From: Saccharopolyspora dendranthemae
Lineage (GTDB): Bacteria; Actinomycetota; Actinomycetes; Mycobacteriales; Pseudonocardiaceae
Direction of reading: 5' to 3'
DNA: 64,000 nt
Assembly: GCF_007829955.1 (NCBI RefSeq)
Contig: NZ_VIWX01000007.1
Location: 1 to 64,000 of the forward strand
The notes below the pieces were generated by a model that saw nothing but the letters and a program-made list of their open reading frames with translations, had not been told where the DNA came from and ran no database searches. Below, in pieces: positions 10,960-19,660 of the stretch (position 1 is the stretch's first letter; every line of letters starts with the position of its first letter). Position numbers and translations under genes: made by a program.

Positions 10960-12060
10960 GTGAACGCCCGACTCGCCACCCTGCCGTCCGCTGAGACGCC
11001 CAGGGCGCTGGACTGGAACGTCGCCGTGGGCACCGCCGTCCGGCTGATGAGGCCGGGACCGGAGGTTCCGAGGGCGGAAGCCGAGCGGGCCGTGCGCTCG
11101 CTGCGGCGGTTCAGCGTCGAAGCCGAGACCCACGTCCGCGAGCTGACCGGCCTGGGGCTGGACCTGCCGGTCGTGGAAGGCGACGTCGTGGACCGGCCGG
11201 ACTGGGCGCGCGGTGCGGCCTTCGGCCTGGCCGAGCTGACCGGTGCCGCCCTGTCCACTGCGGATTCACTGCCCGCGCGCGGCGAGCTCATGGGCGAGAT
11301 CAGCGCTCGCAGCGCGGGCATGCAGGCCGGGGTGGTGCTCGCGTACCTGGGCAGCAAGGTCCTGGGCCAGTTCGACCCCTACGGCGAGTCCGGCGTCGAG
11401 GGCCAGCGCGGGCGGTTGTTGCTGGTCGCGCCGAACATCGTGGCCGCGCAGCAGTCGCTGGGCGTGCCCTCCGACGACTTCCTCAAGTGGGTGTGCCTGC
11501 ACGAGTCGACGCACCGGCTCCAGTTCAACGCGGTGCCGTGGCTGCGCGAGCACTTCGCCGCCGGTCTCGGCCAGCTGCTCTCCCAGATGGACGGCGGCAA
11601 CGCCGAGCTGCTGAGCAGGCTGCCGAACGTGGTGCGCGAGGCGCGCTCGGGCAGCCGGGCGGATTCCAGCCCCGGGATCGTCGGCGTCCTGGAGCTCCTC
11701 CAGTCGCCGGAGCAGCGCGCCGCGCTGGACCGGATCATCGCGATCTCCACGCTGCTGGAAGGCCACGCCGACCACGTCATGGACGCCGTCGGGCCGCAGG
11801 TGGTGCCCAGCGTCGGCACCATCCGGCAGCGCTTCACCGACCGCCGCAACGGGGGCGGTCTGCTCGACCGGATCTTCCGGAGCCTGCTGGGCGTGGACGC
11901 CAAGATCCGCCAGTACGCGCAGGGCGCGGCCTTCACCGACCACGTCGTGGACCGGGTCGGCATGACGGGCTTCAACGCGGTCTGGGCGCAGCCCGACAAC
12001 CTCCCCACGCGTTCCGAGATCACCGAACCGGAGGCCTGGATCCGCCGGGTTCACGGCTGA
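10960..12060 (+). CDS. Zinc-dependent metalloprotease-like protein (DUF2342)
   Basis: A 366-residue protein of the actinobacterial family annotated as zinc-dependent metalloprotease or coenzyme F420 biosynthesis-associated protein. The zinc motif HESTH appears as CLHESTHRLQF at residues about 182-192. The N-terminal half is helical and the C-terminal half contains a conserved GHADHVMDAVGP block. There is no signal peptide. The GTG start at 10960 has only a weak GGGGA ribosome site. It sits between dacB and tilS exactly as Rv3626c does in M. tuberculosis. Its substrate is unknown; the F420 association in databases is by phylogenetic profile only. Confidence 0.85.
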   Translation: MNARLATLPSAETPRALDWNVAVGTAVRLMRPGPEVPRAEAERAVRSLRRFSVEAETHVRELTGLGLDLPVVEGDVVDRPDWARGAAFGLAELTGAALSTADSLPARGELMGEISARSAGMQAGVVLAYLGSKVLGQFDPYGESGVEGQRGRLLLVAPNIVAAQQSLGVPSDDFLKWVCLHESTHRLQFNAVPWLREHFAAGLGQLLSQMDGGNAELLSRLPNVVREARSGSRADSSPGIVGVLELLQSPEQRAALDRIIAISTLLEGHADHVMDAVGPQVVPSVGTIRQRFTDRRNGGGLLDRIFRSLLGVDAKIRQYAQGAAFTDHVVDRVGMTGFNAVWAQPDNLPTRSEITEPEAWIRRVHG

Positions 12061-12106
12061 CCTCTCCCACCCGCGCGGGTCCGCACCTGGCGGGGAGAAT
12101 CGGGGG

Positions 12107-13093
12107 ATGCCGCCTGAGCCTGTAGTGAGTGAGACGCGGACCGCTGTGCGGCGGCTGCTGGATTCCGCTGAGGCCGCGCCGTTCAAGGGCGCTCCGCTGG
12201 TGGTGGCCTGCTCCGGCGGAGCGGACTCGCTGGCGCTGGCCGCGGCGGTGGCGCACGTGTCCCGCGAGGTCGGAGCGAGCGCGCAGGCCATCGTGGTCGA
12301 CCACGGCTTGCAGGTGGGCTCGCAAGCGGTCGCGGACGCAGCGGTCGAGCAGCTGGCCGGGCTGGGGCTTCCCGCCCAGATCGCGGACGTCGCCGTGGAC
12401 GGCATGGGCGGTCTGGAGGCTGCCGCGCGCAAGGCGCGCTACGCCGCGCTGCGGGCCGAACGCCCCAGCGGTTCGCTGGTTCTGCTCGGACACACCCTCG
12501 ATGACCAGGCCGAAACCGTGCTGATGGGGCTCGGTCGCGGCTCCGGTCCCCGCTCGATCGCCGGCATGCGGTCGCTCGACGAGCCGTGGGCACGTCCGTT
12601 CCTGCCGGTTCGCCGGGCCACCACCGAGGCGGCCTGCCGGGCCCAGGGCCTCGAACCGTGGCAGGACCCGCACAACGCAGACTCCCGCTTCACCCGTGTG
12701 CGGTTGCGCACAGAGGTGCTCCCGCTGCTGGAGGACGTGCTGCAGGGCGGAGTCGCGGGCGCGCTGGCCCGCACCGCTCGGCAGCTGCGCGAGGACTCCG
12801 AGGCGTTGGAGGCCGTCGCCGAGGCGGAGCTCTCCCGCGTCCGCGCCGATCAAGGCCTGGATTGCGGTGCGCTGCGGGAGCTCCCGGCCGCGATTCGGCG
12901 ACGCGTGCTGCGGGACTGGCTCAGAGCCGAAGGCGTGCCCGAAATGACCGATGCGCACCTGCGCTCGGCCGACGCGCTCATCGCCGAGTGGCGGGGCCAG
13001 GGCGGTCCGGCGCTCCCGGGTGACTTTGTGCTGCGCCGAGCGCATGGCAGGCTTCGGGTGGAGACGGCGGACCGCAAGCCGCCGAATGGCTGA
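12107..13093 (+). CDS. tilS: tRNA(Ile)-lysidine synthetase
   Basis: A 328-residue ATP-dependent enzyme that attaches lysine to C34 of the CAU-anticodon tRNA-Ile, changing its reading from AUG to AUA. The N-type ATP pyrophosphatase P-loop SGGADS begins at residue 36, and the downstream block with LGHTLDDQAETVLMGLGRGSG is typical. The Arg-rich segment RFTRVRLRTEVLPLL follows. It is shorter than the E. coli enzyme (about 430), as is usual in actinobacteria. It lies 46 bases after the metalloprotease gene and 76 before hpt, and probably forms one unit with hpt. Confidence 0.95.
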   Translation: MPPEPVVSETRTAVRRLLDSAEAAPFKGAPLVVACSGGADSLALAAAVAHVSREVGASAQAIVVDHGLQVGSQAVADAAVEQLAGLGLPAQIADVAVDGMGGLEAAARKARYAALRAERPSGSLVLLGHTLDDQAETVLMGLGRGSGPRSIAGMRSLDEPWARPFLPVRRATTEAACRAQGLEPWQDPHNADSRFTRVRLRTEVLPLLEDVLQGGVAGALARTARQLREDSEALEAVAEAELSRVRADQGLDCGALRELPAAIRRRVLRDWLRAEGVPEMTDAHLRSADALIAEWRGQGGPALPGDFVLRRAHGRLRVETADRKPPNG

Positions 13094-13169
13094 CGGTGCA
13101 CCGGCACGATCGTCGGGGCGGGTCTCCGGCTTGGGGAATTGTTGATCCGACAAGAGGGGAAGCCGAGCC

Positions 13170-13721
13170 GTGTACGACGGCGATATCGCTTCTGTGCTCA
13201 TCACCGAGCAGCAGATCAAGGACAAGGTCGCGGAGCTGGCCAAGCAGGTCGACGAGGACTACCGGCAGGGCGGTGATCTGCTGCTGGTCGGAGTCCTCAA
13301 GGGCGCGGTGATGTTCATGACCGATTTCGCCCGGGCGCTGCCGCAGCCCGCGCAGCTGGAGTTCATGGCCGTCAGCTCGTACGGCTCGTCCACCTCCTCG
13401 TCCGGAGTGGTGCGCATCCTCAAGGACCTGGACCGCGACATCGCGGGCAAGCACGTGGTGATCGTCGAGGACATCATCGATTCCGGCCTGACGCTGTCCT
13501 GGCTGCTCAAGAACCTCAAGTCGCGGAACCCCGCGTCCCTGGAGGTCTGCACGTTGCTGCGCAAGCCCGACGCCGTGCAGGTGGACGTCCCGGTGAACTA
13601 CGTCGGATTCGACATCCCGAACGAGTTCGTCGTCGGATACGGCCTCGACTACGCAGAGCGCTACCGTGACCTGCCTTACATCGGCACCCTCGACCCGCGG
13701 GTCTACACCTCGGGCGTGTGA
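13170..13721 (+). CDS. hpt: Hypoxanthine phosphoribosyltransferase
   Basis: A 183-residue purine-salvage enzyme that makes IMP or GMP from hypoxanthine or guanine and PRPP. The PRPP-binding motif VVIVEDIIDSGLTL is intact, and the C-terminal VGYGLDYAERYRDLPYIG block that recognises the purine is present. A GTG start follows AGAGGGGAAG with a rather long spacer. In many Gram-positive bacteria tilS, hpt and ftsH are neighbours, as here. The 200 bases before ftsH suggest a separate ftsH promoter. Confidence 0.96.
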   Translation: MYDGDIASVLITEQQIKDKVAELAKQVDEDYRQGGDLLLVGVLKGAVMFMTDFARALPQPAQLEFMAVSSYGSSTSSSGVVRILKDLDRDIAGKHVVIVEDIIDSGLTLSWLLKNLKSRNPASLEVCTLLRKPDAVQVDVPVNYVGFDIPNEFVVGYGLDYAERYRDLPYIGTLDPRVYTSGV

Positions 13722-13921
13722 TGGGGCGATTCGATCGTCCCGCCCGCTCGGGGCGGGGCGATCCTAGTAGGCTGGGCGCCCTGTGCTGGGCGCGGCATGG
13801 TCGTGCCCGCGCATCGGCCGGTACGCTGGTCTGAAGGGGTTGACGGTGGGTGTCCGCATCAGGGGCCGTCACCCGAAGTAACAGTCAGGGAGGGTCGAGG
13901 CCGCCCGTCGGCCGCAAGTGA

Positions 13922-16207
13922 ATGGACCGAAAGCGCCTGCTCCGCAACCCGCTGCTGTGGATCCTGACAGCGTTTCTGTTGATCTACGCGTTCAGCGTGC
14001 TCTTCGACGAGACTCGCGCCTACCGCGACGTCTCCACCTCGCAGGCCTTGGAGCAGATCACCCAGGGCAAGGTCAAAGAAGCGACCATCGAGGACAAGGA
14101 GCAGCGGGTCCGGCTGACCCTCAACGACGGCCAGAACTTCCAGGGCAGCAATCAGCTGATCGCGAACTACCCCGCCGGCTCGACCGAGCAGGTGGTCGGG
14201 GAGATTCGCAACGCCAACGTGCCCAACTGGAACACCAAGGTCACCCAGGACTCGTTCTGGGTGCAGATGCTCTTCTACCTCGTCCCCATCGGCCTGCTCG
14301 TGCTGCTGCTGATGTGGATGATGAACAACGTTCAGGGCGGCGGGAACCGCGTCATGAACTTCGGCAAGTCCAAGGCCAAGCAGCTGACCAAGGACATGCC
14401 CAAGACGCTGTTCGGCGACGTCGCCGGTGCCGATGAGGCCGTCGAGGAACTGCACGAGATCAAGGACTTCCTGCAGAACCCGGGCCGTTACCAGGCCCTG
14501 GGCGCGAAGATCCCGAAGGGCGTGCTGCTCTACGGCCCGCCCGGTACCGGTAAGACCCTGCTGGCCCGCGCGGTCGCGGGCGAGGCCGGCGTGCCGTTCT
14601 ACTCGATCTCCGGTTCGGACTTCGTCGAGATGTTCGTCGGTGTCGGCGCCTCCCGCGTCCGCGACCTGTTCGAGCAGGCCAAGCAGAACGCTCCGTGCAT
14701 CATCTTCGTCGACGAGATCGACGCGGTCGGCCGCCAGCGCGGCGCGGGCCTCGGCGGCGGTCACGACGAGCGCGAGCAGACGCTGAACCAGCTGCTCGTC
14801 GAGATGGACGGCTTCGACTCGCGCGGCGGCATCATCCTGATCGCCGCCACGAACCGCCCGGACATCCTGGACCCGGCGCTGCTGCGTCCGGGCCGCTTCG
14901 ACCGCCAGATCCCGGTCTCGGCGCCGGACCTCCGGGGCCGCAAGGCGATCCTCGGCGTGCACTCCAAGGGCAAGCCGTTGTCGCAGGACGTCGACATGGA
15001 GGGGCTGGCCAAGCGCACCGTCGGCTTCTCCGGTGCCGACCTGGAGAACGTGGTCAACGAGGCCGCGCTGCTCACGGCCCGCGAGAACGGTCAGCTGATC
15101 AACGCCGTCGCGCTGGAGGAGGCCGTCGACCGCGTCGTCGGCGGACCCCGGCGCAAGAGCAAGATCATCTCGGAGCGCGACAAGAAGATCACGGCCTACC
15201 ACGAGGGCGGACACGCGCTGGCCGCGTGGGCGATGCCCGACCTGGAACCGGTCTACAAGCTCACGATCCTGCCGCGCGGCAGGACCGGCGGTCACGCGCT
15301 CGTCGTCCCCGAGGACGACAAGGACATGATGACCCGCTCGGAGATGATCGGTCGCCTGGTGTTCGCGCTGGGTGGCCGCTCCGCCGAGGAGCTGATCTTC
15401 CACGAGCCGACCACCGGCGCCTCCAGCGACATCGAGCAGGCGACCAAGATCGCCCGCGCGATGGTCACCGAGTACGGCATGACGGCCCGGCTGGGTGCGG
15501 TCAAGTACGGCAAGGAGGAGGGCGACCCGTTCCTGGGCCGCACCGCCGGCCAGCAGGCGAACTACTCGCTGGAGGTCGCGCACGAGATCGACGAGGAGGT
15601 GCGCAGGCTGATCGAGGCCGCGCACACCGAGGCGTGGGAGGTGCTCAGCACCTACCGCGACGTGCTCGACGACCTCGTGCTGGAGGTCATCGAGAAGGAG
15701 ACGCTCAACCGCAAGGACCTCGAGCGCATCTTCTCCCGGGTCGAGAAGCGGCCGCGGATCACCGCGTTCAACGACTTCGGCGGGCGCACCCCGTCGGAGA
15801 AGCCGCCGATCAAGACCCCGGGTGAGCTGGCCAAGGAGCGCGGCGAACCGTGGCCCCCGGTCACGGAGGAGCCGACCCCGGCGCCTGCGCAGAACACCGA
15901 GGAGCAGCTGCAGAACGGCACGCCCGCTCCGGTCCAGGAGCAGGAGCCGGCAGGTGCCGGTGCCAACCAGGGCACGGTGCAGTTCCAGCAGCCGCAGTCG
16001 GGTCAGCAGGTTCCCTCCGCGGTGCCGCCGAACTACGGTGCACCCCCTGGATGGACCCCGGCGACCAACCCGTCCGGTTCGAACTACAACTGGACCCCTT
16101 CCTGGGAGCGCGGCCAGCAGTCGTCCGAGAAGGGTGAGTCGCAGTCCGAACGGCCCGAGGGCCAGGACTCGTCCAGGGACAACGGCAGCGGCAACAACGG
16201 CCGCTGA
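13922..16207 (+). CDS. ftsH: ATP-dependent zinc metalloprotease FtsH
   Basis: A 761-residue membrane AAA+ protease that degrades damaged or unneeded membrane and some cytosolic proteins. Two transmembrane helices lie at residues about 10-26 and 115-135, with the small extracytoplasmic domain between. The AAA module has Walker A GPPGTGKT at 205-212, Walker B IIFVDEIDAVG and the pore region around SDFVEMFVGVGA. The zinc site is HEGGH at 427-431. The last 130 residues are a Pro/Gln/Asn-rich tail longer than in E. coli but common in actinomycetes. It precedes folE by 55 bases, with a hairpin between them. Confidence 0.97.
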   Translation: MDRKRLLRNPLLWILTAFLLIYAFSVLFDETRAYRDVSTSQALEQITQGKVKEATIEDKEQRVRLTLNDGQNFQGSNQLIANYPAGSTEQVVGEIRNANVPNWNTKVTQDSFWVQMLFYLVPIGLLVLLLMWMMNNVQGGGNRVMNFGKSKAKQLTKDMPKTLFGDVAGADEAVEELHEIKDFLQNPGRYQALGAKIPKGVLLYGPPGTGKTLLARAVAGEAGVPFYSISGSDFVEMFVGVGASRVRDLFEQAKQNAPCIIFVDEIDAVGRQRGAGLGGGHDEREQTLNQLLVEMDGFDSRGGIILIAATNRPDILDPALLRPGRFDRQIPVSAPDLRGRKAILGVHSKGKPLSQDVDMEGLAKRTVGFSGADLENVVNEAALLTARENGQLINAVALEEAVDRVVGGPRRKSKIISERDKKITAYHEGGHALAAWAMPDLEPVYKLTILPRGRTGGHALVVPEDDKDMMTRSEMIGRLVFALGGRSAEELIFHEPTTGASSDIEQATKIARAMVTEYGMTARLGAVKYGKEEGDPFLGRTAGQQANYSLEVAHEIDEEVRRLIEAAHTEAWEVLSTYRDVLDDLVLEVIEKETLNRKDLERIFSRVEKRPRITAFNDFGGRTPSEKPPIKTPGELAKERGEPWPPVTEEPTPAPAQNTEEQLQNGTPAPVQEQEPAGAGANQGTVQFQQPQSGQQVPSAVPPNYGAPPGWTPATNPSGSNYNWTPSWERGQQSSEKGESQSERPEGQDSSRDNGSGNNGR

Positions 16208-16208
16208 T

Positions 16209-16248
16209 ACTGGCGGGCGCAGCGCCCGTCGGGCGCTGCGAAGCCAGT
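16209..16248 (+). terminator. Hairpin between ftsH and folE
   Basis: CGCAGCGCCC at 16218-16227 pairs perfectly with GGGCGCTGCG at 16231-16240, extended by ACTGG/CCAGT outer arms. It starts right after the ftsH stop and ends two bases before the folE ribosome site (GGAGG). It lacks a T-run, so it may be a partial terminator, a processing site or a structure controlling folE translation. Confidence 0.6.
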
Positions 16249-16262
16249 GGAGGAAAGCAACA

Positions 16263-17870
16263 GTGACCAACACGGTCGATGAGCCGATCGGGGCGGGGGA
16301 CTCCCGCCCCGACGGCTCTTTTCACATCCCGCAGTTCGACCAGGCGCGCGCCGAGGCGGCGGTCCGGGAACTGCTCCTCGCGGCTGGTGAGAACCCCGAG
16401 CGCGACGGCCTGAAGGAGACGCCGCAGCGCGTCGCCCGCGCCTACCGCGAGCTGTTCGCGGGGCTCTACACCGATCCGGACGAGGTCCTCGACAAGACCT
16501 TCGACGAGGCCCACGAAGAGCTCGTCCTGGTCCGCGACATCCCGGTGTACTCGCAGTGCGTGCCGAGCAAGCAAACCGTCAACTTGGTCGGTGGAGCGAA
16601 GCGCGCTCGGGACGTCCAGCTCGGAGATCGTTTCTGGACCCTCGTCGATGGCAAGGTCGAGCAGACCGAAGTCGTCGGGGTGAGCTCCCATGAGAAGCGT
16701 GAACTCGTCGAAGTCGTCACGGAGAAGGGTCGATTCCAGGTCACTCCTGATCACCCGCTGGCAACCCCGCAGGGTTGGCAGGAAGCCAAGGACGTGGAGG
16801 GGACCTACATCGAGTGGACCCCGCCGAGGAAGTTGTGCCGTCAGCGGTGGCAGCCGATGGTGGGATACGAGTTCGGTTACGTCCTGGGCGCCTTGTGCTC
16901 GGACGGCACGGTGGGCGACACCTGCGTCTCGTTGGTGGTCAACGACCGTGACTTCGCGAAGCAATTCGCCTACGCGCTCGACCAGGCCTTCGGTATCAAT
17001 GCGTCGATCGAAGAGGTCGAGAGGCCGTCCGGTTATCTGCAACGCCAGGTCGAAGGCTTCCGAGTGCGAGTCGTGTCGTCGTACTTGGCGGATTTGGTGA
17101 GGCAGTACGTGGGGGGCGACGCGCATCACCAGAGGCAGCGGTTCCCGCGAGTCGTGATGTCCAACGAGATCACGTTCCGCGGCTTCCTGAACGGCTACGT
17201 CGATGGCGACGGCTTCCGGTCGAAGAGTGGGCGCGGCCGGATGTTGACGAGCATGAACGCTGGCTTCCTGGCAGACGTTGCTCAGGTGCTCGGTGCTCGG
17301 TTCACGCAGAAGAGCCCCGACGTCTCGCGGCTGTGGGTCGCCGATGACTGGCCCCTGCGGCACGGCTTCAGTCAGGAGTCCCATCGCACCGACTTGATCG
17401 AGTCGCAGTGGGTCAAGGTCGAGTCGGTTCAGCGCCTTGAGGCGAACGGGGCCAAGCCGTACACGGTGTACAGCTACAAGTGCGAACCACACCCGACTTT
17501 CCTGATCAGCGGGCATTTGACGCACAACTGCGAACATCATCTGCTGCCCTTCCACGGCAACGCGCACATCGGCTACATCCCCAACTCGCAGGGCCGGGTG
17601 ACCGGGCTGTCCAAGCTGGCCCGCCTCGTCGACCTCTACGCCAAGCGCCCGCAGGTGCAGGAGCGGCTGACGTCGCAGGTCGCCGATGCCCTGGTGCGCA
17701 AGCTGGAGCCGCGCGGCGTGATCGTGGTGATCGACGCCGAGCACCTGTGCATGGGGATGCGCGGGGTGCGCAAGGCGGGTTCGACGACCACGACATCAGC
17801 GGTGCGCGGCATCTTCCGCAGCTCGGCTTCGTCCCGGTCCGAGGCGCTGTCGCTGATCAGGGGGCGTTGA
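16263..17870 (+). CDS. folE: GTP cyclohydrolase I interrupted by an in-frame intein
   Basis: The open frame gives a 535-residue precursor. Residues 1-98 and 423-535 together form a normal 211-residue GTP cyclohydrolase I, which converts GTP to 7,8-dihydroneopterin triphosphate, the first step of folate synthesis. Residues 99-422 are an intein. The N-extein ends IPVYSQ and the C-extein starts CEHHLLPF, so the insertion is immediately before the Cys of the zinc-binding CEHH motif. The second zinc Cys is in AEHLCMGMRG. Until splicing occurs the enzyme cannot form its metal site. The GTG start follows a GGAGGAAAG ribosome site. The stop overlaps the folP start (TGATG), so folE, folP, folB and folK are one operon. 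Confidence 0.95.
   Translation: MTNTVDEPIGAGDSRPDGSFHIPQFDQARAEAAVRELLLAAGENPERDGLKETPQRVARAYRELFAGLYTDPDEVLDKTFDEAHEELVLVRDIPVYSQCVPSKQTVNLVGGAKRARDVQLGDRFWTLVDGKVEQTEVVGVSSHEKRELVEVVTEKGRFQVTPDHPLATPQGWQEAKDVEGTYIEWTPPRKLCRQRWQPMVGYEFGYVLGALCSDGTVGDTCVSLVVNDRDFAKQFAYALDQAFGINASIEEVERPSGYLQRQVEGFRVRVVSSYLADLVRQYVGGDAHHQRQRFPRVVMSNEITFRGFLNGYVDGDGFRSKSGRGRMLTSMNAGFLADVAQVLGARFTQKSPDVSRLWVADDWPLRHGFSQESHRTDLIESQWVKVESVQRLEANGAKPYTVYSYKCEPHPTFLISGHLTHNCEHHLLPFHGNAHIGYIPNSQGRVTGLSKLARLVDLYAKRPQVQERLTSQVADALVRKLEPRGVIVVIDAEHLCMGMRGVRKAGSTTTTSAVRGIFRSSASSRSEALSLIRGR
16557..17528 (+). mobile_element. Intein with LAGLIDADG-type homing endonuclease in FolE
   Basis: A 324-residue insertion with the full set of class 1 intein features. 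Cys1 opens CVPSKQTVNLVG (block A). TPDHPLATPQGW carries the TxxH of block B. GYVLGALCSDG and GYVDGDGF look like the two LAGLIDADG helices of the homing endonuclease (blocks C and E), each with its acidic residue. HPTFLISGH and the final THN precede the +1 Cys of the extein. Codon use is less GC-biased than in the host exteins (more TTG, TCG and GAT-type codons), consistent with later arrival. Splicing is predicted from the sequence only; no key residue is missing. Confidence 0.93.
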
Positions 17871-18718
17871 TGCACCCGAAGCTGCCGAATCCGACGCGCT
17901 GCGCGGTGATGGGGATCCTCAACGTCACGCCGGATTCCTTCTCCGACGGCGGGCGCTACCTGGACCGGGCGGCGGCCGTGGCGCACGGCGTCGAGATGCA
18001 CCGGATGGGCGCGGACATCATCGACGTCGGGGGTGAGTCCACCCGGCCCGGTTCGGAGCGGGTGGACGCGGCCACCGAGATCGAGCGGGTGCTGCCGGTC
18101 GTGCGCGAGCTCGTGGAGGCCGGTGTGCCGGTCAGCGTGGACACCACCCGGGCGAAGGTCGCGGCCGCGATGGCGGGAGCGGGCGCGTCGGTGATCAACG
18201 ACGTCTCCGGCGGCCTCGCCGATCCGGGGATGGCGCACGTGGCGGCCGACACCGGACTGCCGTGGGTGCTGATGCACTGGCGCGGGCACAGCAAGGACAT
18301 GAACTCCCTCGCCGAGTACGGCGACGTGGTCGCCGACGTCCGCGAGGAGCTGCTCAAGCAGGTCGATTTGGCGGTGCGGGCGGGCGTCGCCGAGGAGGCG
18401 ATCGTGCTGGACCCGGGCCTGGGGTTCGCCAAGACCGGCAGGCACGACTGGCAGCTGCTGCAGAACCTCGACAGCCTCGTCGACCTGGGATTCCCGGTTC
18501 TGGTGGGGGCGTCCCGCAAGCGGTTCCTCGGCTCGCTGCTGGCCGAAGGCGACGGCGCGCCGCGCCCGCCGGAGGGCCGGGAGACCGCCACCGCCGTGGT
18601 CTCCGCCCTGTCCGCGGACAGGGGAGCGTGGGGTGTGCGGGTGCACGACGTGCGGCGCTCGCTGGACGCGGTGGCCGTGACCGCCGAGTGGCGCAGCGGA
18701 GGAGAGTGCGTTGGCTGA
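17870..18718 (+). CDS. folP: Dihydropteroate synthase
   Basis: A 282-residue enzyme that condenses 7,8-dihydropterin pyrophosphate with p-aminobenzoate; it is the sulfonamide target. Signatures are GILNVTPDSFSDGG near the N-terminus, the IDVGGESTRPGS loop that binds substrates, IVLDPGLGFAK, and VGASRKRFLG. The ATG overlaps the folE stop by one base and the end overlaps folB by eight bases, pointing to coupled translation. Length is normal for bacterial FolP. Confidence 0.97.
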   Translation: MHPKLPNPTRCAVMGILNVTPDSFSDGGRYLDRAAAVAHGVEMHRMGADIIDVGGESTRPGSERVDAATEIERVLPVVRELVEAGVPVSVDTTRAKVAAAMAGAGASVINDVSGGLADPGMAHVAADTGLPWVLMHWRGHSKDMNSLAEYGDVVADVREELLKQVDLAVRAGVAEEAIVLDPGLGFAKTGRHDWQLLQNLDSLVDLGFPVLVGASRKRFLGSLLAEGDGAPRPPEGRETATAVVSALSADRGAWGVRVHDVRRSLDAVAVTAEWRSGGECVG

Positions 18719-19100
18719 CCGGATCACGCTGACCGGGCTCCAGGTCCGGGGCAACCACGGCGTCTTCGACCACGAGAAGCAGGACGGCCAGGACTTCTCG
18801 GTCGACATCACCGTCTGGATCGACCTGGCCGACGCCGCGGCCACCGACGACCTGAGCAAGACGCTGCACTACGGCGAGCTCGCCGAGATGGCGGCCGGGA
18901 TCGTCGGCGGCCCGTCCCGCGACCTCATCGAAACCGTCGCCGCCGAGATCGCCGACGAGGTGATGCGGGACGAGCGCGCCTACGCCGCCGAGGTCACGCT
19001 GCACAAACCGCACGCGCCGATCCCGCTGACCTTCGCCGACGTCGCGGTCACCATCCGGCGCTCCCGCAGGGGCGGGCGCGGCAACGTGGTACCGGCGTGA
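18711..19100 (+). CDS. folB: Dihydroneopterin aldolase
   Basis: A 129-residue enzyme that cleaves 7,8-dihydroneopterin to 6-hydroxymethyl-7,8-dihydropterin and glycolaldehyde. Typical elements are ITLTGLQVRGNHGVF with its catalytic-region residues, the LHYGELAEM block and the C-terminal lysine in LHKPHAPIP. The start is an unusual TTG at 18711, chosen because GGAGGAGAG precedes it by five bases and the folP stop overlaps it. Its end overlaps the folK GTG by four bases. Confidence 0.95.
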   Translation: MADRITLTGLQVRGNHGVFDHEKQDGQDFSVDITVWIDLADAAATDDLSKTLHYGELAEMAAGIVGGPSRDLIETVAAEIADEVMRDERAYAAEVTLHKPHAPIPLTFADVAVTIRRSRRGGRGNVVPA

Positions 19101-19591
19101 GCCGAGCGGTCCTCTCCCTCGGCTCGAACCTCGGTGACCGGCTGCGCTACCTGCGCCTGGCGGTCGAGGGCTTCGCGGACGTGCTGGTCGCCGCCTCGCC
19201 GGTCTACGAGACCGCGCCCTGGGGCGTCACCGATCAGCCCGACTTCCTCAACGCCATCCTCGTCGTGGAATCCCCGGACGTGGACGAGTGGGGCTGGCTC
19301 CGCCGCGCCCAGGAGCTGGAGCGGCAGGCCGAACGCGTCCGCGAGCAGCGCTGGGGCCCCAGGACGCTGGACGTGGACGTGGTCGTCGTGGGCGAGGTTC
19401 GCAGCGATGACCCGGACCTCCGGCTCCCGCACCCGGGAACCCCGACCCGGGCCACGGTCCTCATCCCCTGGCTGGCGCTGGACCCCGGAGCCCACGTCCC
19501 CGGACACGGCCCGGTCGCCGACATCCTCAAGACCCTCCCCAGTTCGGACGTCGACGACGTCCACCTCAGGACGGACCTGACTCTCCGCTAG
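19097..19591 (+). CDS. folK: 2-amino-4-hydroxy-6-hydroxymethyldihydropteridine pyrophosphokinase
   Basis: A 164-residue enzyme that transfers pyrophosphate from ATP to 6-hydroxymethyl-7,8-dihydropterin, giving the folP substrate. It opens with LSLGSNLGDRL. The family signature appears as RWGPRTLDVDVVVVG, with the two metal-binding aspartates, followed by RLPHPG. The GTG start shares four bases with the folB stop. It is the last biosynthetic gene of the folate operon; membrane-protein genes follow as in mycobacteria (Rv3606c, Rv3605c). Confidence 0.96.
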   Translation: MSRAVLSLGSNLGDRLRYLRLAVEGFADVLVAASPVYETAPWGVTDQPDFLNAILVVESPDVDEWGWLRRAQELERQAERVREQRWGPRTLDVDVVVVGEVRSDDPDLRLPHPGTPTRATVLIPWLALDPGAHVPGHGPVADILKTLPSSDVDDVHLRTDLTLR

Positions 19592-19660
19592 GAGCCGGTG
19601 AGGACCTCTGGCGCCGTGGGGACCCGTCCGCGGGTGTGGCGGAGGTGGGATGCTGGTGGC

